Made by a program: the position numbers and the translations under genes. Below, in pieces: positions 55,293 to 63,993 of a stretch of 64,000 nt of DNA. The DNA comes from Pseudomonadota bacterium (GTDB lineage Bacteria > Pseudomonadota > Gammaproteobacteria > Burkholderiales > Gallionellaceae). Numbering within the stretch: the stretch's first letter is position 1; each line of letters opens with the position of its first letter. The notes under the pieces are model-generated. The model had not been told where the DNA came from and did not search any database. It saw only the letters and a list, made by a program, of their open reading frames with translations. The stretch spans positions 1 through 64,000 of the forward strand of contig JAJYYO010000003.1 in NCBI GenBank assembly GCA_021800795.1, read 5' to 3'.

Positions 55293-56759
55293 TTAATGGC
55301 TCTTGGACATACCCGGGTGCTTCTCAGCCACCATACGATTGAGCACCTGCATCACATCGGCACTGGCGGCCTCAACCGTCCCCATCGCAGCGATAATTTT
55401 TTCCTGCACTTTTTCATCGCGCTCCCAGCCGCTATCGAGCAGGATTACAGCCTGATGCACGCCGTTGTGCACCTTGCCGTGCGGCTCAACCAGCGTGCGA
55501 TAAGAGGGCAGGGAACCGAATGCAGACTTGCCATCCCCGTCATACCACTTGCCCAAACGGCAATTCTGATGATCGACGCCTGCGGCTTTGCGCAACTCCT
55601 CGTCGTCGGGACTGTTGATCAGCGCGTAGGCGCGCTGTTTATAAATCACATGATCCACCTTGACCAGTGACGCATAGCTCAAATCCTGCGCATAGTTCGC
55701 GCTGCTCAGGGTGATTTTCGCGGACTCATGGAAGCGGCTGAATTTTTTCTCCAGACTCGCGATCACACCCTGCGATGCATTGGCGATTTCATGCATCTCC
55801 TCCGAATCCGCCAGCATGGTCACCGCCTCGCCCTGCAACATCTGCATCACGCGACCGATGGATTCCGAGGCGTTTTTGGTATTCTCGGCAAGCTTGCGCA
55901 CCTCATCCGCCACCACCGCAAAACCCCGACCCGCTTCCCCTGCGCGCGCGGCCTCAATCGCCGCATTCAGCGCCAGCAGGTTGGTCTGGTCGGCAATCGA
56001 CGTGATCAAACCCACCGCCTTATTGATTTCCGCACTGCGCTCGTTAAGGCGAGCAATGGAGGCATTGGCCTGCTTGACTCGTTCGGTGATGCCGGAGAGG
56101 CGTTCCACCACGTCCTTTACCGAGGCCTGGCTGGCCTCCGCATCCTCGCTGTTGCGCTGTGCAATACGGGCTAATTCCTGCATGTTATCGGTAATGATCT
56201 TCAGATCTTCCTGATTAAAAGCCAGGTTGCTCAGCAGGTTCAGCGTATTCAAATGGTGCGCCTTGGACAGCAGGTTGTCGCGCATCGCGCCTTTTTTCTG
56301 GACTGCCATTCCCTCCAGCAAAATATTCTGGTTGGCCAGCCCCTTCCTGAATCCGCCGTGCATCCCGCCGTTCATCGCGACACGATTGAAATGGCCAGCC
56401 AGATTGGCGCGAAAACTGGTTTCCTGTTCGCGGAAAAACGCGCCCAGCTGATCCAGCATGTCGTTCACATTCCAGCACAGCATACCGATTTCGTCTTTAT
56501 CCGAGATTCCGGTAATGCGGTCATTGAAACGACCCTGCGCAACCCCGGTGATCACCGAATTCAGTTGAACAAGCGGCGCCAGCCAGCGCTTGACCAGCCA
56601 TTGCCCCAGTGCAGAAAATGCGACGCCGCCCACCAGGAACACCAGCATAAGAACATCCATGCCATGCAATACAAAACTGGTCAGAATAGCGCCCAGCATA
56701 CCGACGCTATACAGCCAGAGCAAAGCAGAAAACCTAGATTGCAAGGACAAGTTCATCAT
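55293..56759 (-). CDS. Methyl-accepting chemotaxis protein with CZB zinc domain
   Basis: 488 residues. Two adjacent membrane helices (~10-60) with no periplasmic domain, a HAMP-like region, the receptor tip ([37 protein letters not shown]) and a C-terminal CZB domain. The zinc ligands are visible: His in VDHVIYK, the [11 protein letters not shown] motif, and two His in [17 protein letters not shown] domains bind zinc and can sense hypochlorous acid or zinc. The start overlaps the PAS gene by 26 bases, implying a joint unit. Confidence 0.95.
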   Translation of the reverse strand: MMNLSLQSRFSALLWLYSVGMLGAILTSFVLHGMDVLMLVFLVGGVAFSALGQWLVKRWLAPLVQLNSVITGVAQGRFNDRITGISDKDEIGMLCWNVNDMLDQLGAFFREQETSFRANLAGHFNRVAMNGGMHGGFRKGLANQNILLEGMAVQKKGAMRDNLLSKAHHLNTLNLLSNLAFNQEDLKIITDNMQELARIAQRNSEDAEASQASVKDVVERLSGITERVKQANASIARLNERSAEINKAVGLITSIADQTNLLALNAAIEAARAGEAGRGFAVVADEVRKLAENTKNASESIGRVMQMLQGEAVTMLADSEEMHEIANASQGVIASLEKKFSRFHESAKITLSSANYAQDLSYASLVKVDHVIYKQRAYALINSPDDEELRKAAGVDHQNCRLGKWYDGDGKSAFGSLPSYRTLVEPHGKVHNGVHQAVILLDSGWERDEKVQEKIIAAMGTVEAASADVMQVLNRMVAEKHPGMSKSH

Positions 56760-57252
56760 AGCTCAACCCCTTTCCGTTCAATACATCGACCAGCAATTTT
56801 GTAGAGGCAGCGATGGCGTTTGCCGCACCGGCTTTTTTTTCTTCTTCCAGCATCGCCGCATACAGCCCCGTTACGGCCTGAATCCCGCTCATTTTTGGCT
56901 TTCGGCGCACCGAAAGATATCCTGTGACATTGCCGTTCGGGTCGAAAGCGGGCGTCACATTGGCAAACACCCAATAAAATCCGCCATCTTTGGACATATT
57001 TTTGACATAGGCGAAGCACTCATCCCCGGCCTGTATCTTGTCCCAGAGCAATTTGAACACAGCGCGCGGCATGTCAGGATGACGGATGATGTTGTGTTGC
57101 GTGCCAAGCAACTCAGCCTCGCTGTAGCCGGAAAATTCGATGAATATCCTGTTTCCATAGGTAATACGCCCTTTCAGATCCGTCGTGGAAACAATAAAAT
57201 CGTCCTCGCGCATCACCCTTTCATTCGTAGTCGGTGTGATTAACCTTTTCAT
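56734..57252 (-). CDS. PAS-domain protein paired with the CZB receptor
   Basis: 172 residues from [14 protein letters not shown]; upstream in-frame codons have no ribosome site. One PAS domain of the Aer type ([20 protein letters not shown], then [20 protein letters not shown] and [12 protein letters not shown]). Aer PAS domains bind FAD and sense redox state or oxygen. It overlaps the receptor by 26 bases, so the two may form a split Aer-like receptor. The C-terminal ~50 residues are helical and could dock on the receptor. Confidence 0.92.
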   Translation of the reverse strand: MKRLITPTTNERVMREDDFIVSTTDLKGRITYGNRIFIEFSGYSEAELLGTQHNIIRHPDMPRAVFKLLWDKIQAGDECFAYVKNMSKDGGFYWVFANVTPAFDPNGNVTGYLSVRRKPKMSGIQAVTGLYAAMLEEEKKAGAANAIAASTKLLVDVLNGKGLSYDELVLAI

Positions 57253-57379
57253 TTCGTTCCCTGCCCTGTATTTTGTATCATCTGATGTTTGGCTCGCCGG
57301 CTCAAGAATTATCGGCAAAAACGCAAAAAACTTTATAGTCTGTATTTGGTATCGGCACAATCTTAATCGGTAATATTAA

Positions 57380-58063
57380 ATGAACTCAATTCTTACGCAC
57401 ATCGCCCTCGAATCGGGAAAAAATCCGCAATACAGCATCATCTGGCTGCACGGCCTGGGCGCGGACGGACAGGACTTTGTACCCATGGCAGACGAACTGA
57501 AGCTGCCCGTTTCCGTACGCTACATTTTTCCTCATGCGCCCCGCAGGCCGGTCACCCTCAACGGCGGTTTTGTGATGCGCGCCTGGTATGACATTGCCAG
57601 TGACAATATCGCTGCGCAACAGGATGCGGCAGGCATACGCGCCTCGCAAGCGGATATCGAAGCGCTGATCGCACAGGAAACGGCACGCGGCATCGCTGCA
57701 AACCATATTTTTCTGGCCGGATTTTCGCAGGGAGGAGCCATTGCGCTCCACACCGCCCTGCGCCAGAACATGCCGCTGGCCGGGGTGCTGGCGCTCTCGG
57801 CTTATTTGCCGCTGGCCGACACCGCCCGTACCGAGGCCACGGCGAACTCGCGGCGGACGCCCATTTTCATGGCGCACGGCAGCCGCGATCCCGTTGTTCC
57901 CCTAGCGCTGGGTGCGGCCTCACGGGAGAGTTTGCAGGCGCTGGGTTATACCGTAGACTGGCACGAATACGCCATGCAGCACTCGGTGATTGAGAGAGAG
58001 CTGCGCGACATTGAGGGATGGCTCGCAAAAAGAATGCAGGAATCCGTAGTCCGGATTCAGTAA
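57380..58063 (+). CDS. Carboxylesterase/phospholipase family hydrolase
   Basis: 227 residues, alpha/beta hydrolase of the EstB/acyl-protein thioesterase type. IIWLHGLGADGQDFVPMADE opens the oxyanion hole, the nucleophile is in LAGFSQGGAIAL near residue 117, Asp is in AHGSRDPVVP near 172, and His is in YAMQHSVI near 203. Cytoplasmic. Weak ribosome site. Substrate unknown. Confidence 0.93.
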   Translation: MNSILTHIALESGKNPQYSIIWLHGLGADGQDFVPMADELKLPVSVRYIFPHAPRRPVTLNGGFVMRAWYDIASDNIAAQQDAAGIRASQADIEALIAQETARGIAANHIFLAGFSQGGAIALHTALRQNMPLAGVLALSAYLPLADTARTEATANSRRTPIFMAHGSRDPVVPLALGAASRESLQALGYTVDWHEYAMQHSVIERELRDIEGWLAKRMQESVVRIQ

Positions 58064-58230
58064 TTGTCCACAGAACGGAAGCGGCAGTGAGTATCGCGGG
58101 GCAAACGGCAGCTGTGCGCCATAAGCCGCATGTCACGTTGATAATTTTTATGTCGCGGCACAATGCGCAGATGAATGTACTTTTCCTACGGATTCGTTAG
58201 GCACCAATACCCGCTTAAAGTGGAGTTTAA

Positions 58231-58692
58231 ATGAAACGCACTCATATGCGCCGGTTCAGCGCGATCGTCTCTGCTCTTGCTTTCGCAATTGTCTCCGGTC
58301 TTGCGCACGCAAACAAGACGTGGCAATGGAGCTATTCCGGCAACGGCATCAATGCAGGCGGATCACTCATAACCTCCGACACACAGAACACCAACGGCTT
58401 CTATCAAATTTTGTCTATCACGGGCAGCAGAAACGGCGATATCATCGTCGGCCTGTATCCCACCGGGCTGTCCATCCCAGGCAATGCGCCTTACGCGATT
58501 GACAATCTTATTCGCATTGGTAGTGCAGGCCAAATCACCGTTAAAGGATTTGCTTATGCACTCGCGTCAGGGGCATACGCAAACCCATACTTTGCCGATT
58601 CCAATTCTCCGCCAGGCTATAGCGAAGTCTTTACCCAGGGTAAGACATTTGTCGAGCAGACCATTAAATTCATCGCCGCACCTGTGCCGTAA
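58231..58692 (+). CDS. Exported protein, probably a PEP-CTERM protein lacking its tail
   Basis: 153 residues. Signal peptide with hydrophobic core IVSALAFAIVSGLAHA. The mature part (TWQWSYSGNGINAGGSLITS and onward) is the beta-rich, glycine/asparagine-rich type seen in PEP-CTERM exported proteins. It ends FIAAPVP then stop, exactly where such proteins continue PVPEP plus a membrane helix. So the sorting tail seems lost, or the protein is secreted freely. GGAG precedes the start. Confidence 0.75.
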   Translation: MKRTHMRRFSAIVSALAFAIVSGLAHANKTWQWSYSGNGINAGGSLITSDTQNTNGFYQILSITGSRNGDIIVGLYPTGLSIPGNAPYAIDNLIRIGSAGQITVKGFAYALASGAYANPYFADSNSPPGYSEVFTQGKTFVEQTIKFIAAPVP

Positions 58693-58954
58693 CATTGCTA
58701 TTGCTTTTTACGTAGAACGACTGCTTTGTGACGTGCCATAATGCCAGGCAAAGAGCAGTGGCGTGCCAATTGCGGACGACCGAAGTGTAGAATATTTCGC
58801 AAGAAAGTCGACGCTCGTCACCTGTAACAATTTGCCAGAAATGGACAGTCACTACGGGCTGCATGGCAGTCAAGTAACAAGAATAAACACTGCGTTACGC
58901 CTACGCGAATCACGTTTTCAAAACAAATCCTGAGCAGTTATTGTTCAGAGGAAT

Positions 58955-59290
58955 TTAATCTTGTATTAGAACAAACTTTACCATACTGCTAAACTTTTCA
59001 ATCATGATCTGCATTTCACAATATCTCTCCTCTTCTATTGGCTCTATGGGGCACCCACAGGATGGGACGATCTCAGTAAAGAATACCCCTATCGTGGCTT
59101 GGATGGCAATCCCTACGTCGGTTGCATGCAGAAATATGATCGTCATGTGGCGGTCATCTATATGCCCACCTTGAGTAGTAGCTTGAACCAGAGGCAGAGT
59201 GCCCGTGCTCAGTTCTTGCAGTTCATCCCTGAGCGTCAAATCAAACTTATCAGTGTTCCAGGCAAGTAGCGCCTTTGGGAGCTTGGTCAT
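58955..59290 (-). CDS. Conserved small protein of unknown function
   Basis: 111 residues from the ATG (a TTG lies 2 codons earlier). It contains LLAWNTDKFDLTLRDELQEL, then LVQATTQGGHIDDRHMTII and FFTEIVPSCGCPIEP. No domain name can be given. It follows the flavin-type oxidase gene after 6 bases and is the last gene of the operon that starts with the SnoaL-like gene. Confidence 0.7.
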   Translation of the reverse strand: MTKLPKALLAWNTDKFDLTLRDELQELSTGTLPLVQATTQGGHIDDRHMTIIFLHATDVGIAIQATIGVFFTEIVPSCGCPIEPIEEERYCEMQIMIEKFSSMVKFVLIQD

Positions 59291-59296
59291 TGCCAA

Positions 59297-59851
59297 TTAA
59301 TTGTAAAAGAATGAGTCGGTGAGTGGCGCCATCACCATCTTCGGTATCCGGGCTTTACAGTTTGGGTAGGCTTGTTCCACCCCAACCTTGATGTAGCGCG
59401 TAGCGGAAGGCCAGATTTTCGAAAAGGCATTCTTGTCTTCGATGATCTCGGCAGTTCCATTCACACGAACCCTTGATCGGTTCTGAAAGTCTACGAAAAG
59501 CATGCCGATGTTGGTGTTAACTATGATGTTGCCCAAGGAATTGTATAGATTGTTACCGCTGAAATCTGGAAATATTATGGTCTTGGTGTCAAGTACCTTT
59601 AGTAGGGGATAAAACTCGCCAGATACATTGAACTCACACCCACGAAAACTGCAATCACATTGACCAAGGTGATTAGACGTGGCAATGAAGAAAAATGGCT
59701 GACTTTCGAGAAAATTTGCTAAAGGTAGAGAGATTTCATTACGAATCATTCCGCTAAGACTGATGGGAACCAAAGGTTTGTCGGCGCAGTAGCGGCGATG
59801 AGCCACCAATTCACCCTCGTGGAAGATGTTGCCAATGTTTGTATCCTGCAT
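59297..59851 (-). CDS. Pyridoxamine 5'-phosphate oxidase-family flavoprotein
   Basis: 184 residues from the ATG after AGGAG. Split-barrel FMN-binding fold: FFFIATSNHLGQCDCSFRG near residue 52, IIFPDFSGNNLYNSLGNII near 95, GMLFVDF and the RVNGTAEI strand. Such proteins reduce diverse substrates with FMN or F420. Middle gene of a three-gene operon controlled by the TetR region. Confidence 0.88.
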   Translation of the reverse strand: MQDTNIGNIFHEGELVAHRRYCADKPLVPISLSGMIRNEISLPLANFLESQPFFFIATSNHLGQCDCSFRGCEFNVSGEFYPLLKVLDTKTIIFPDFSGNNLYNSLGNIIVNTNIGMLFVDFQNRSRVRVNGTAEIIEDKNAFSKIWPSATRYIKVGVEQAYPNCKARIPKMVMAPLTDSFFYN

Positions 59852-59879
59852 TACGGCTCCTTTACTTGAGTTCGTTCGG

Positions 59880-60347
59880 TTACATTTCAAAATCATTCAA
59901 CCCAGGATGCTCATCTGGACGGCGGCCAAGGGGCCAGAGGAATTTGCGCTCTGATTCCTTGATTGAAAGATCATTGATGCTGGCAAAACGGCGCATCATG
60001 AAACCTTGATCATTGAATTCCCAGTTTTCGTTGCCATAGGAACGGAACCATTGGCCTGAATTATCGTGCCACTCGTAGGCAAATCGTACGGCAATCCGAT
60101 TTCCAGAAAATGCCCACAATTCCTTGATCAATCTGTATTCCAGTTCCTTTGCCCATTTGCGTTCAAGAAACTGACGCACCTGCTCTCGACCGACAGGAAA
60201 CTCGGCACGATTACGCCAGCGGGTATCCTCTGTGTAGACCAGCACAACACGATCAGGGTCGCGTGTATTCCATGCATCTTCCGCCATACGAACTTTTTGT
60301 GACGCAGTTTCATGGTTAAAAGGTGGCACAGGTAGTTTAATTTCCAT
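59880..60347 (-). CDS. DUF1348 (SnoaL/NTF2-like) protein
   Basis: 155 residues. [20 protein letters not shown] near residue 20, [18 protein letters not shown] and the ending [15 protein letters not shown] are diagnostic of DUF1348. The fold is a cone-shaped ligand pocket; function unknown. GGGGGAT precedes the start. First gene of the operon, 24 bases from the operator next to tetR. Confidence 0.9.
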   Translation of the reverse strand: MEIKLPVPPFNHETASQKVRMAEDAWNTRDPDRVVLVYTEDTRWRNRAEFPVGREQVRQFLERKWAKELEYRLIKELWAFSGNRIAVRFAYEWHDNSGQWFRSYGNENWEFNDQGFMMRRFASINDLSIKESERKFLWPLGRRPDEHPGLNDFEM

Positions 60348-60370
60348 ATTTATCCCCCATTGATTTCAAT

Positions 60371-60425
60371 GTGGACAGACCTGTCCACTTGCACAAGTCT
60401 ATCCAAAGTGGACAGACTTGTCTAC
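60371..60425. promoter_or_regulatory. Three TetR operator-like sites
   Basis: Site 1, GTGGACAG-AC-CTGTCCAC (60371..60388), is a perfect 8-base palindrome. Site 2, TGCACAAGTCTATCCA (60390..60405), is a reversed, looser version. Site 3, GTGGACAG-AC-TTGTCTAC (60408..60425), is an imperfect copy. The cluster lies between the divergent DUF1348 and tetR starts and ends 9 bases before the tetR ATG. Likely controls both directions. Confidence 0.75.
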
Positions 60426-60434
60426 AATGAAAAC

Positions 60435-61043
60435 ATGAAAGCCACCAATACAAACATTTCGCAGAAGCCATCCGCACGAGAGCGGATTTTATTGACTGCT
60501 TATGATCTGTTTTATCGGGAAGGAATTCGTGCCACCGGAATCGATCGAATAATTGCAGAGTCAGGTGTTACTAAAGTGACCTTCTACCGACACTTCCCCA
60601 GCAAAAATGACCTTATTCGTGAATTCCTGGAGTATAGACATCAGCGCTGGATGGTATGGTTTATTGACGCTTTGCAACGACACGGCGGAGGCATTAAGGC
60701 ACTTGTTCCTTCCTTGGGAGAATGGTTCAATGACGAAAACTTTCGTGGCTGTGCCTTCATAAATAGCGTGGGGGAGGTAGGTGGCGTTTTGCCGGAAGTT
60801 GTTGAGATAACGCGGCGTCACAAGCTTGAAATGACATCTGTCATAGAAAACTTGCTGCCTTCATCAAGACGGCGAAAGCAAAATGCGCAGGCCATTTCTT
60901 TGGCAGTGGATGGTGCTATTATTCGAGCGCAGTTCGAGCAAACCCCTGAAGCTGCTTTATCATCGCTGGGCAGGATTTTAAAGGCTATGTCAGATCACTC
61001 TTGTCCAAAACAGATCATGACGTTGGGTCATCCGAAGGTGTAG
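60435..61043 (+). CDS. TetR/AcrR-family transcriptional regulator
   Basis: 202 residues from MKATNTNISQ; the frame upstream runs through the operators and is excluded. N-terminal helix-turn-helix: RILLTAYDLFYREGIRATGI then TKVTFYRHFPSKNDLI. The C-terminal ligand domain has CAFINSVGEVG. Divergent from the DUF1348-flavoprotein operon, so probably its repressor, with an unknown inducer. Confidence 0.92.
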   Translation: MKATNTNISQKPSARERILLTAYDLFYREGIRATGIDRIIAESGVTKVTFYRHFPSKNDLIREFLEYRHQRWMVWFIDALQRHGGGIKALVPSLGEWFNDENFRGCAFINSVGEVGGVLPEVVEITRRHKLEMTSVIENLLPSSRRRKQNAQAISLAVDGAIIRAQFEQTPEAALSSLGRILKAMSDHSCPKQIMTLGHPKV

Positions 61044-61322
61044 GGTACGTGTCACGAACAACCGCTATCGGCCAACAAATTTAAATGATCGTATTTCTCT
61101 TTTGGGTCGATATGGTGAATTTTTCCCACTGAATTGATAGCCATATAGCGGCCGCTCACCAAGGACAGCAACGTCTCGATGGACTAAACCGCTTCGCGGT
61201 ATGGGCGCTCCGATCCTGCGTCTGGGGTAGCTTCTAAGCGGGTAAGTGGTTGACATTATTGATCTGTTGCTTAAGTTGGGAAGTGAGGCAATCCGCCTCG
61301 TTTTTCGACAAGGAGCAGGATC

Positions 61323-62198
61323 ATGAACTCAACGCTTGAAACACTCTCTCCGTTGCGCCAACGCTTTCTCGATGAAATGCGGATGCGCAAACTTGCCCCC
61401 AAGACCCAGAGCGGTTATATCCGCACCGTGAGCCGGTTCTATGGCTGGCTGGGCCGCTCGCCCGACACCGCAACCATCGAAGACTTGCGGCGCTACCAAC
61501 TGCATCTGGTCGACCACGGTATCTCGCCGATCTCGCTCAACGTCACGATTACCGGACTGAAGTTCTTTTTCGACAGCACCCTCGATCGCCCGGAATTGAT
61601 GCGGCATATGCATCCGGTGCATACCCCGCGCAAGATTCCGGTGGTCTTGAGTCCGGATGAAGTCGCTCGCCTGATCGGCGCGGCCGGAAGTCTGAGAAAC
61701 CAGACCGCGTTGTCCGTGGCCTACGGTGCCGGTCTGCGCGTCAGCGAGGTCGTCGCGCTAAAGGTCAGCGACATCGATAGCCAGCGTATGGCCCTGCGCA
61801 TCGAGCAGGGAAAAGGCAGCAAGGATCGCTACGCGATGCTGTCACCGGTGCTGCTGGAGACCCTGCGCACCTGGTGGCGCACCGCCCGTGCCAATGGCTG
61901 GATGCTCAACGGGGGTTGGCTGTTTCCGGGCCAGTATCCCGCCGATCCGATCACCACACGACAGTTGAGTCGAGCCATCCATGAGGCAGCAAAGGTCGCG
62001 CAGATCGACAAGCGCGTCTCGATGCATACGCTTCGTCACTCCTTTGCCACCCATTTGCTTGAGCAGAAGGTGGATATCCGGGTGATCCAGGTGCTGCTCG
62101 GGCACAAGAAACTGGAGTCCACCGCGCTGTATACGCAGGTGGCGACCAAGATTCTGCGCGAGGTGGTCAGCCCGCTGGATGGCCTGCCGCCGGTATAG
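61323..62198 (+). CDS. Tyrosine recombinase of the IS91-type element
   Basis: 291 residues. SAM-like N-terminal domain (RMRKLAPKTQSGYIRTVSRF) and a phage-integrase catalytic domain. The catalytic residues are visible: Arg in GAGLRVSEVVAL, Lys in GKGSKDRYAML, HTLRHSFATHLLE (HxxR), GHKKLESTALYTQV (His and Tyr nucleophile). AAGGAG precedes the start. It sits 20 bases before the transposase. Confidence 0.93.
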   Translation: MNSTLETLSPLRQRFLDEMRMRKLAPKTQSGYIRTVSRFYGWLGRSPDTATIEDLRRYQLHLVDHGISPISLNVTITGLKFFFDSTLDRPELMRHMHPVHTPRKIPVVLSPDEVARLIGAAGSLRNQTALSVAYGAGLRVSEVVALKVSDIDSQRMALRIEQGKGSKDRYAMLSPVLLETLRTWWRTARANGWMLNGGWLFPGQYPADPITTRQLSRAIHEAAKVAQIDKRVSMHTLRHSFATHLLEQKVDIRVIQVLLGHKKLESTALYTQVATKILREVVSPLDGLPPV

Positions 62199-62218
62199 AT
62201 CGAATGTAGATCACGATC

Positions 62219-63406
62219 ATGGTGCGTCCCGCACTGGAGGTCGCGGATATTTTTCGCGCCCACGGTCCGGCGTGGCGGCAGGCTCAACAATCCCACCTGA
62301 GTCTGGGACAACTCAAGGTCATGTCGGCCATCGAACAGTGCCGCAGCGCGGCGCTGGGAGGACATGTGCTGCATTGCCCGGCGTGCGATCATCACGAAAT
62401 CTCCTATAACTCCTGCCGTAACCGGCATTGCCCCAAGTGTCAGGCCAGTGCGGCGAAGCGCTGGCTGGAAGCCCGTCAGACCGAGTTGCTGCCGGTGGAC
62501 TATTATCATGTGGTGTTCACCTTGCCCGCACCGATCAGCGAAATCGCCTACACCAACAAGGCGGTGATTTACCGTCTGCTGTTCGAGGTCGCCGCAGAAA
62601 CGCTGCGCACCATTGCCGCCGATCCCAAACACCTGGGCGCGCGGATCGGTGCGACGCTGGTACTGCACACATGGGGGTCGGCGCTGACGCATCATCCACA
62701 TGTGCATGGCATCGTTCCCGGCGGCGGACTGTCCTTTGACGGGGAGCGCTGGATTGCTTGTCGCCCGGGGTTCTTTCTGCCGGTGCGGGTGTTGTCGCGG
62801 CTCTTCCGGCGGCGCTTTCTGGAAGAAATTGGACAGGCACATCGCACCGGTCAGCTACAGTTCTTCGGTGAACGCGCGCAGCTTGCCGACGCAAATACAT
62901 TTGCCGACTGGCTGGCACCGCTGCGCAACTGCGAATGGGTGGTGTATGCCAAACGCCCGTTCGCAGGCCCTGCAGCGGTATTGGCGTATCTGTCGCGTTA
63001 CACCCATCGGGTGGCGATTGCCAATTCGCGACTGGTCTCGCTGGACCAACGCGGCGTGACCTTCAACTGGAAAGACTATCGCGCCAAGGGCGCGACACGC
63101 TACAAGACCATGACGCTCAGTACCGACGAATTCATGCGGCGCTTCCTGTTACATGTTCTGCCCGGTGGGTTTCACCGTATCCGCCACTACGGATTGATTG
63201 CCAATGCCGGACGCAGCGAGAACCTGGCGAAGGCGCGCGAATTGCTGCATGTTGTTCCCATGCCAGCCAAGATTGATGAGGCGTCGGCTGAACCCGTTCA
63301 GCCGACTTTCATCTGCCCTGACTGCTGTGCAGCGATGGTCGTGATTGAAACGCTGGCACGCGAATATCGAATCCGCGCGCCACCACAGCTCAGGGGTGTG
63401 CCATGA
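62219..63406 (+). CDS. IS91-family HUH transposase
   Basis: 395 residues. N-terminal zinc-binding domain (CPACDHHEI, CRNRHCPKCQ) and a Y2-type HUH nuclease: metal motif HHPHVHGIVPGGG near residue 160 and two tyrosines in AYLSRYTHRVAI near 260. It moves by rolling-circle replication. Looks intact. Its stop overlaps the next small frame (ATGA). Confidence 0.94.
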   Translation: MVRPALEVADIFRAHGPAWRQAQQSHLSLGQLKVMSAIEQCRSAALGGHVLHCPACDHHEISYNSCRNRHCPKCQASAAKRWLEARQTELLPVDYYHVVFTLPAPISEIAYTNKAVIYRLLFEVAAETLRTIAADPKHLGARIGATLVLHTWGSALTHHPHVHGIVPGGGLSFDGERWIACRPGFFLPVRVLSRLFRRRFLEEIGQAHRTGQLQFFGERAQLADANTFADWLAPLRNCEWVVYAKRPFAGPAAVLAYLSRYTHRVAIANSRLVSLDQRGVTFNWKDYRAKGATRYKTMTLSTDEFMRRFLLHVLPGGFHRIRHYGLIANAGRSENLAKARELLHVVPMPAKIDEASAEPVQPTFICPDCCAAMVVIETLAREYRIRAPPQLRGVP

Positions 63407-63636
63407 TCCTCGTCATTACTCGATGCAGAAACCGTCATCGGCCAGCACCGGTACGGGAAGCTGTTGTCATGCGCTGTAATAACGCTGATTATTGCGCTCT
63501 ACCGCAACTGAGAATCATGGCTGTCCACGTCGACACGGGGCATCTGAACCATGACATCATCAGTCAAATCGACGTGATCACCCCGTCAAGCGGCAGAGCA
63601 ATCATTCAAATCCCCATAGTCCATCGTCTAATCTGA
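63403..63636 (+). CDS. Small frame following the transposase
   Basis: 77 codons beginning at the ATG that overlaps the transposase stop. No domain; MILVITRCRNRHRPAPVREA is basic, the rest unremarkable. It may be a short accessory frame of the element or simply open by chance. Confidence 0.3.
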   Translation: MILVITRCRNRHRPAPVREAVVMRCNNADYCALPQLRIMAVHVDTGHLNHDIISQIDVITPSSGRAIIQIPIVHRLI

Positions 63637-63651
63637 CGGACATCGGCAACA

Positions 63652-63993
63652 TCACGCGGTTTCGTCCCTCGAGGCTTGTCCGACACCTGCCAGCAGCGTT
63701 CTGTTGTATCCTGACAGCCTTGTGTTTGAAGGCAGGTATCCGACAACCCTTAACATCAGGAGATAGTCGCGAGTATCCGCTTTCAGGAAGCGTAATTTAA
63801 AATGCATGAAAGCAAGGCAGGCGTCTGACAACTGGTGTCCGATCAAGTTTGAACTGCTGCACCCGGCTACGGTTTCGATCCAATCGGTCAACTCCATCGC
63901 AGATCTGAACGCATCGTTTCTGGGTAAACCATTCAAAACCGCTTGCGCAGATTTGACGCCCGCCATAGGATGGTCGGGCTTTTTGCCAAACAA
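63652..63993 (-). pseudogene. Probably truncated conserved gene beside the IS91 element
   Basis: The frame begins FGKKPDHPMAGVKSAQAVLN, then NGLPRNDAFRSAMELTDWIE, resembling the start of a large conserved betaproteobacterial protein sometimes called a molecular chaperone (from memory). After about residue 43 (ETVAG) the likeness stops and the sequence appears to be element DNA. The start codon would be TTG at the very edge; the frame could continue beyond it. Confidence 0.5.

Larger units (their letters stand above)
61065..63860 (+). mobile_element. IS91-family element with tyrosine recombinase; borders approximate
   Basis: Carries an integrase and an HUH transposase in series, a known IS91-family layout. 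Exact ends are not fixed. On the right, coding likeness of the broken gene at the window edge starts at about 63865. Just outside lies CAAG-TTT-GAAC (63847..63857), containing the CAAG and GAAC tetranucleotides used as IS91 targets. On the left the end lies somewhere between the tetR stop and 61322. Short TCCGACA-like repeats occur at 63678, 63740 and 63818. Confidence 0.6.
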
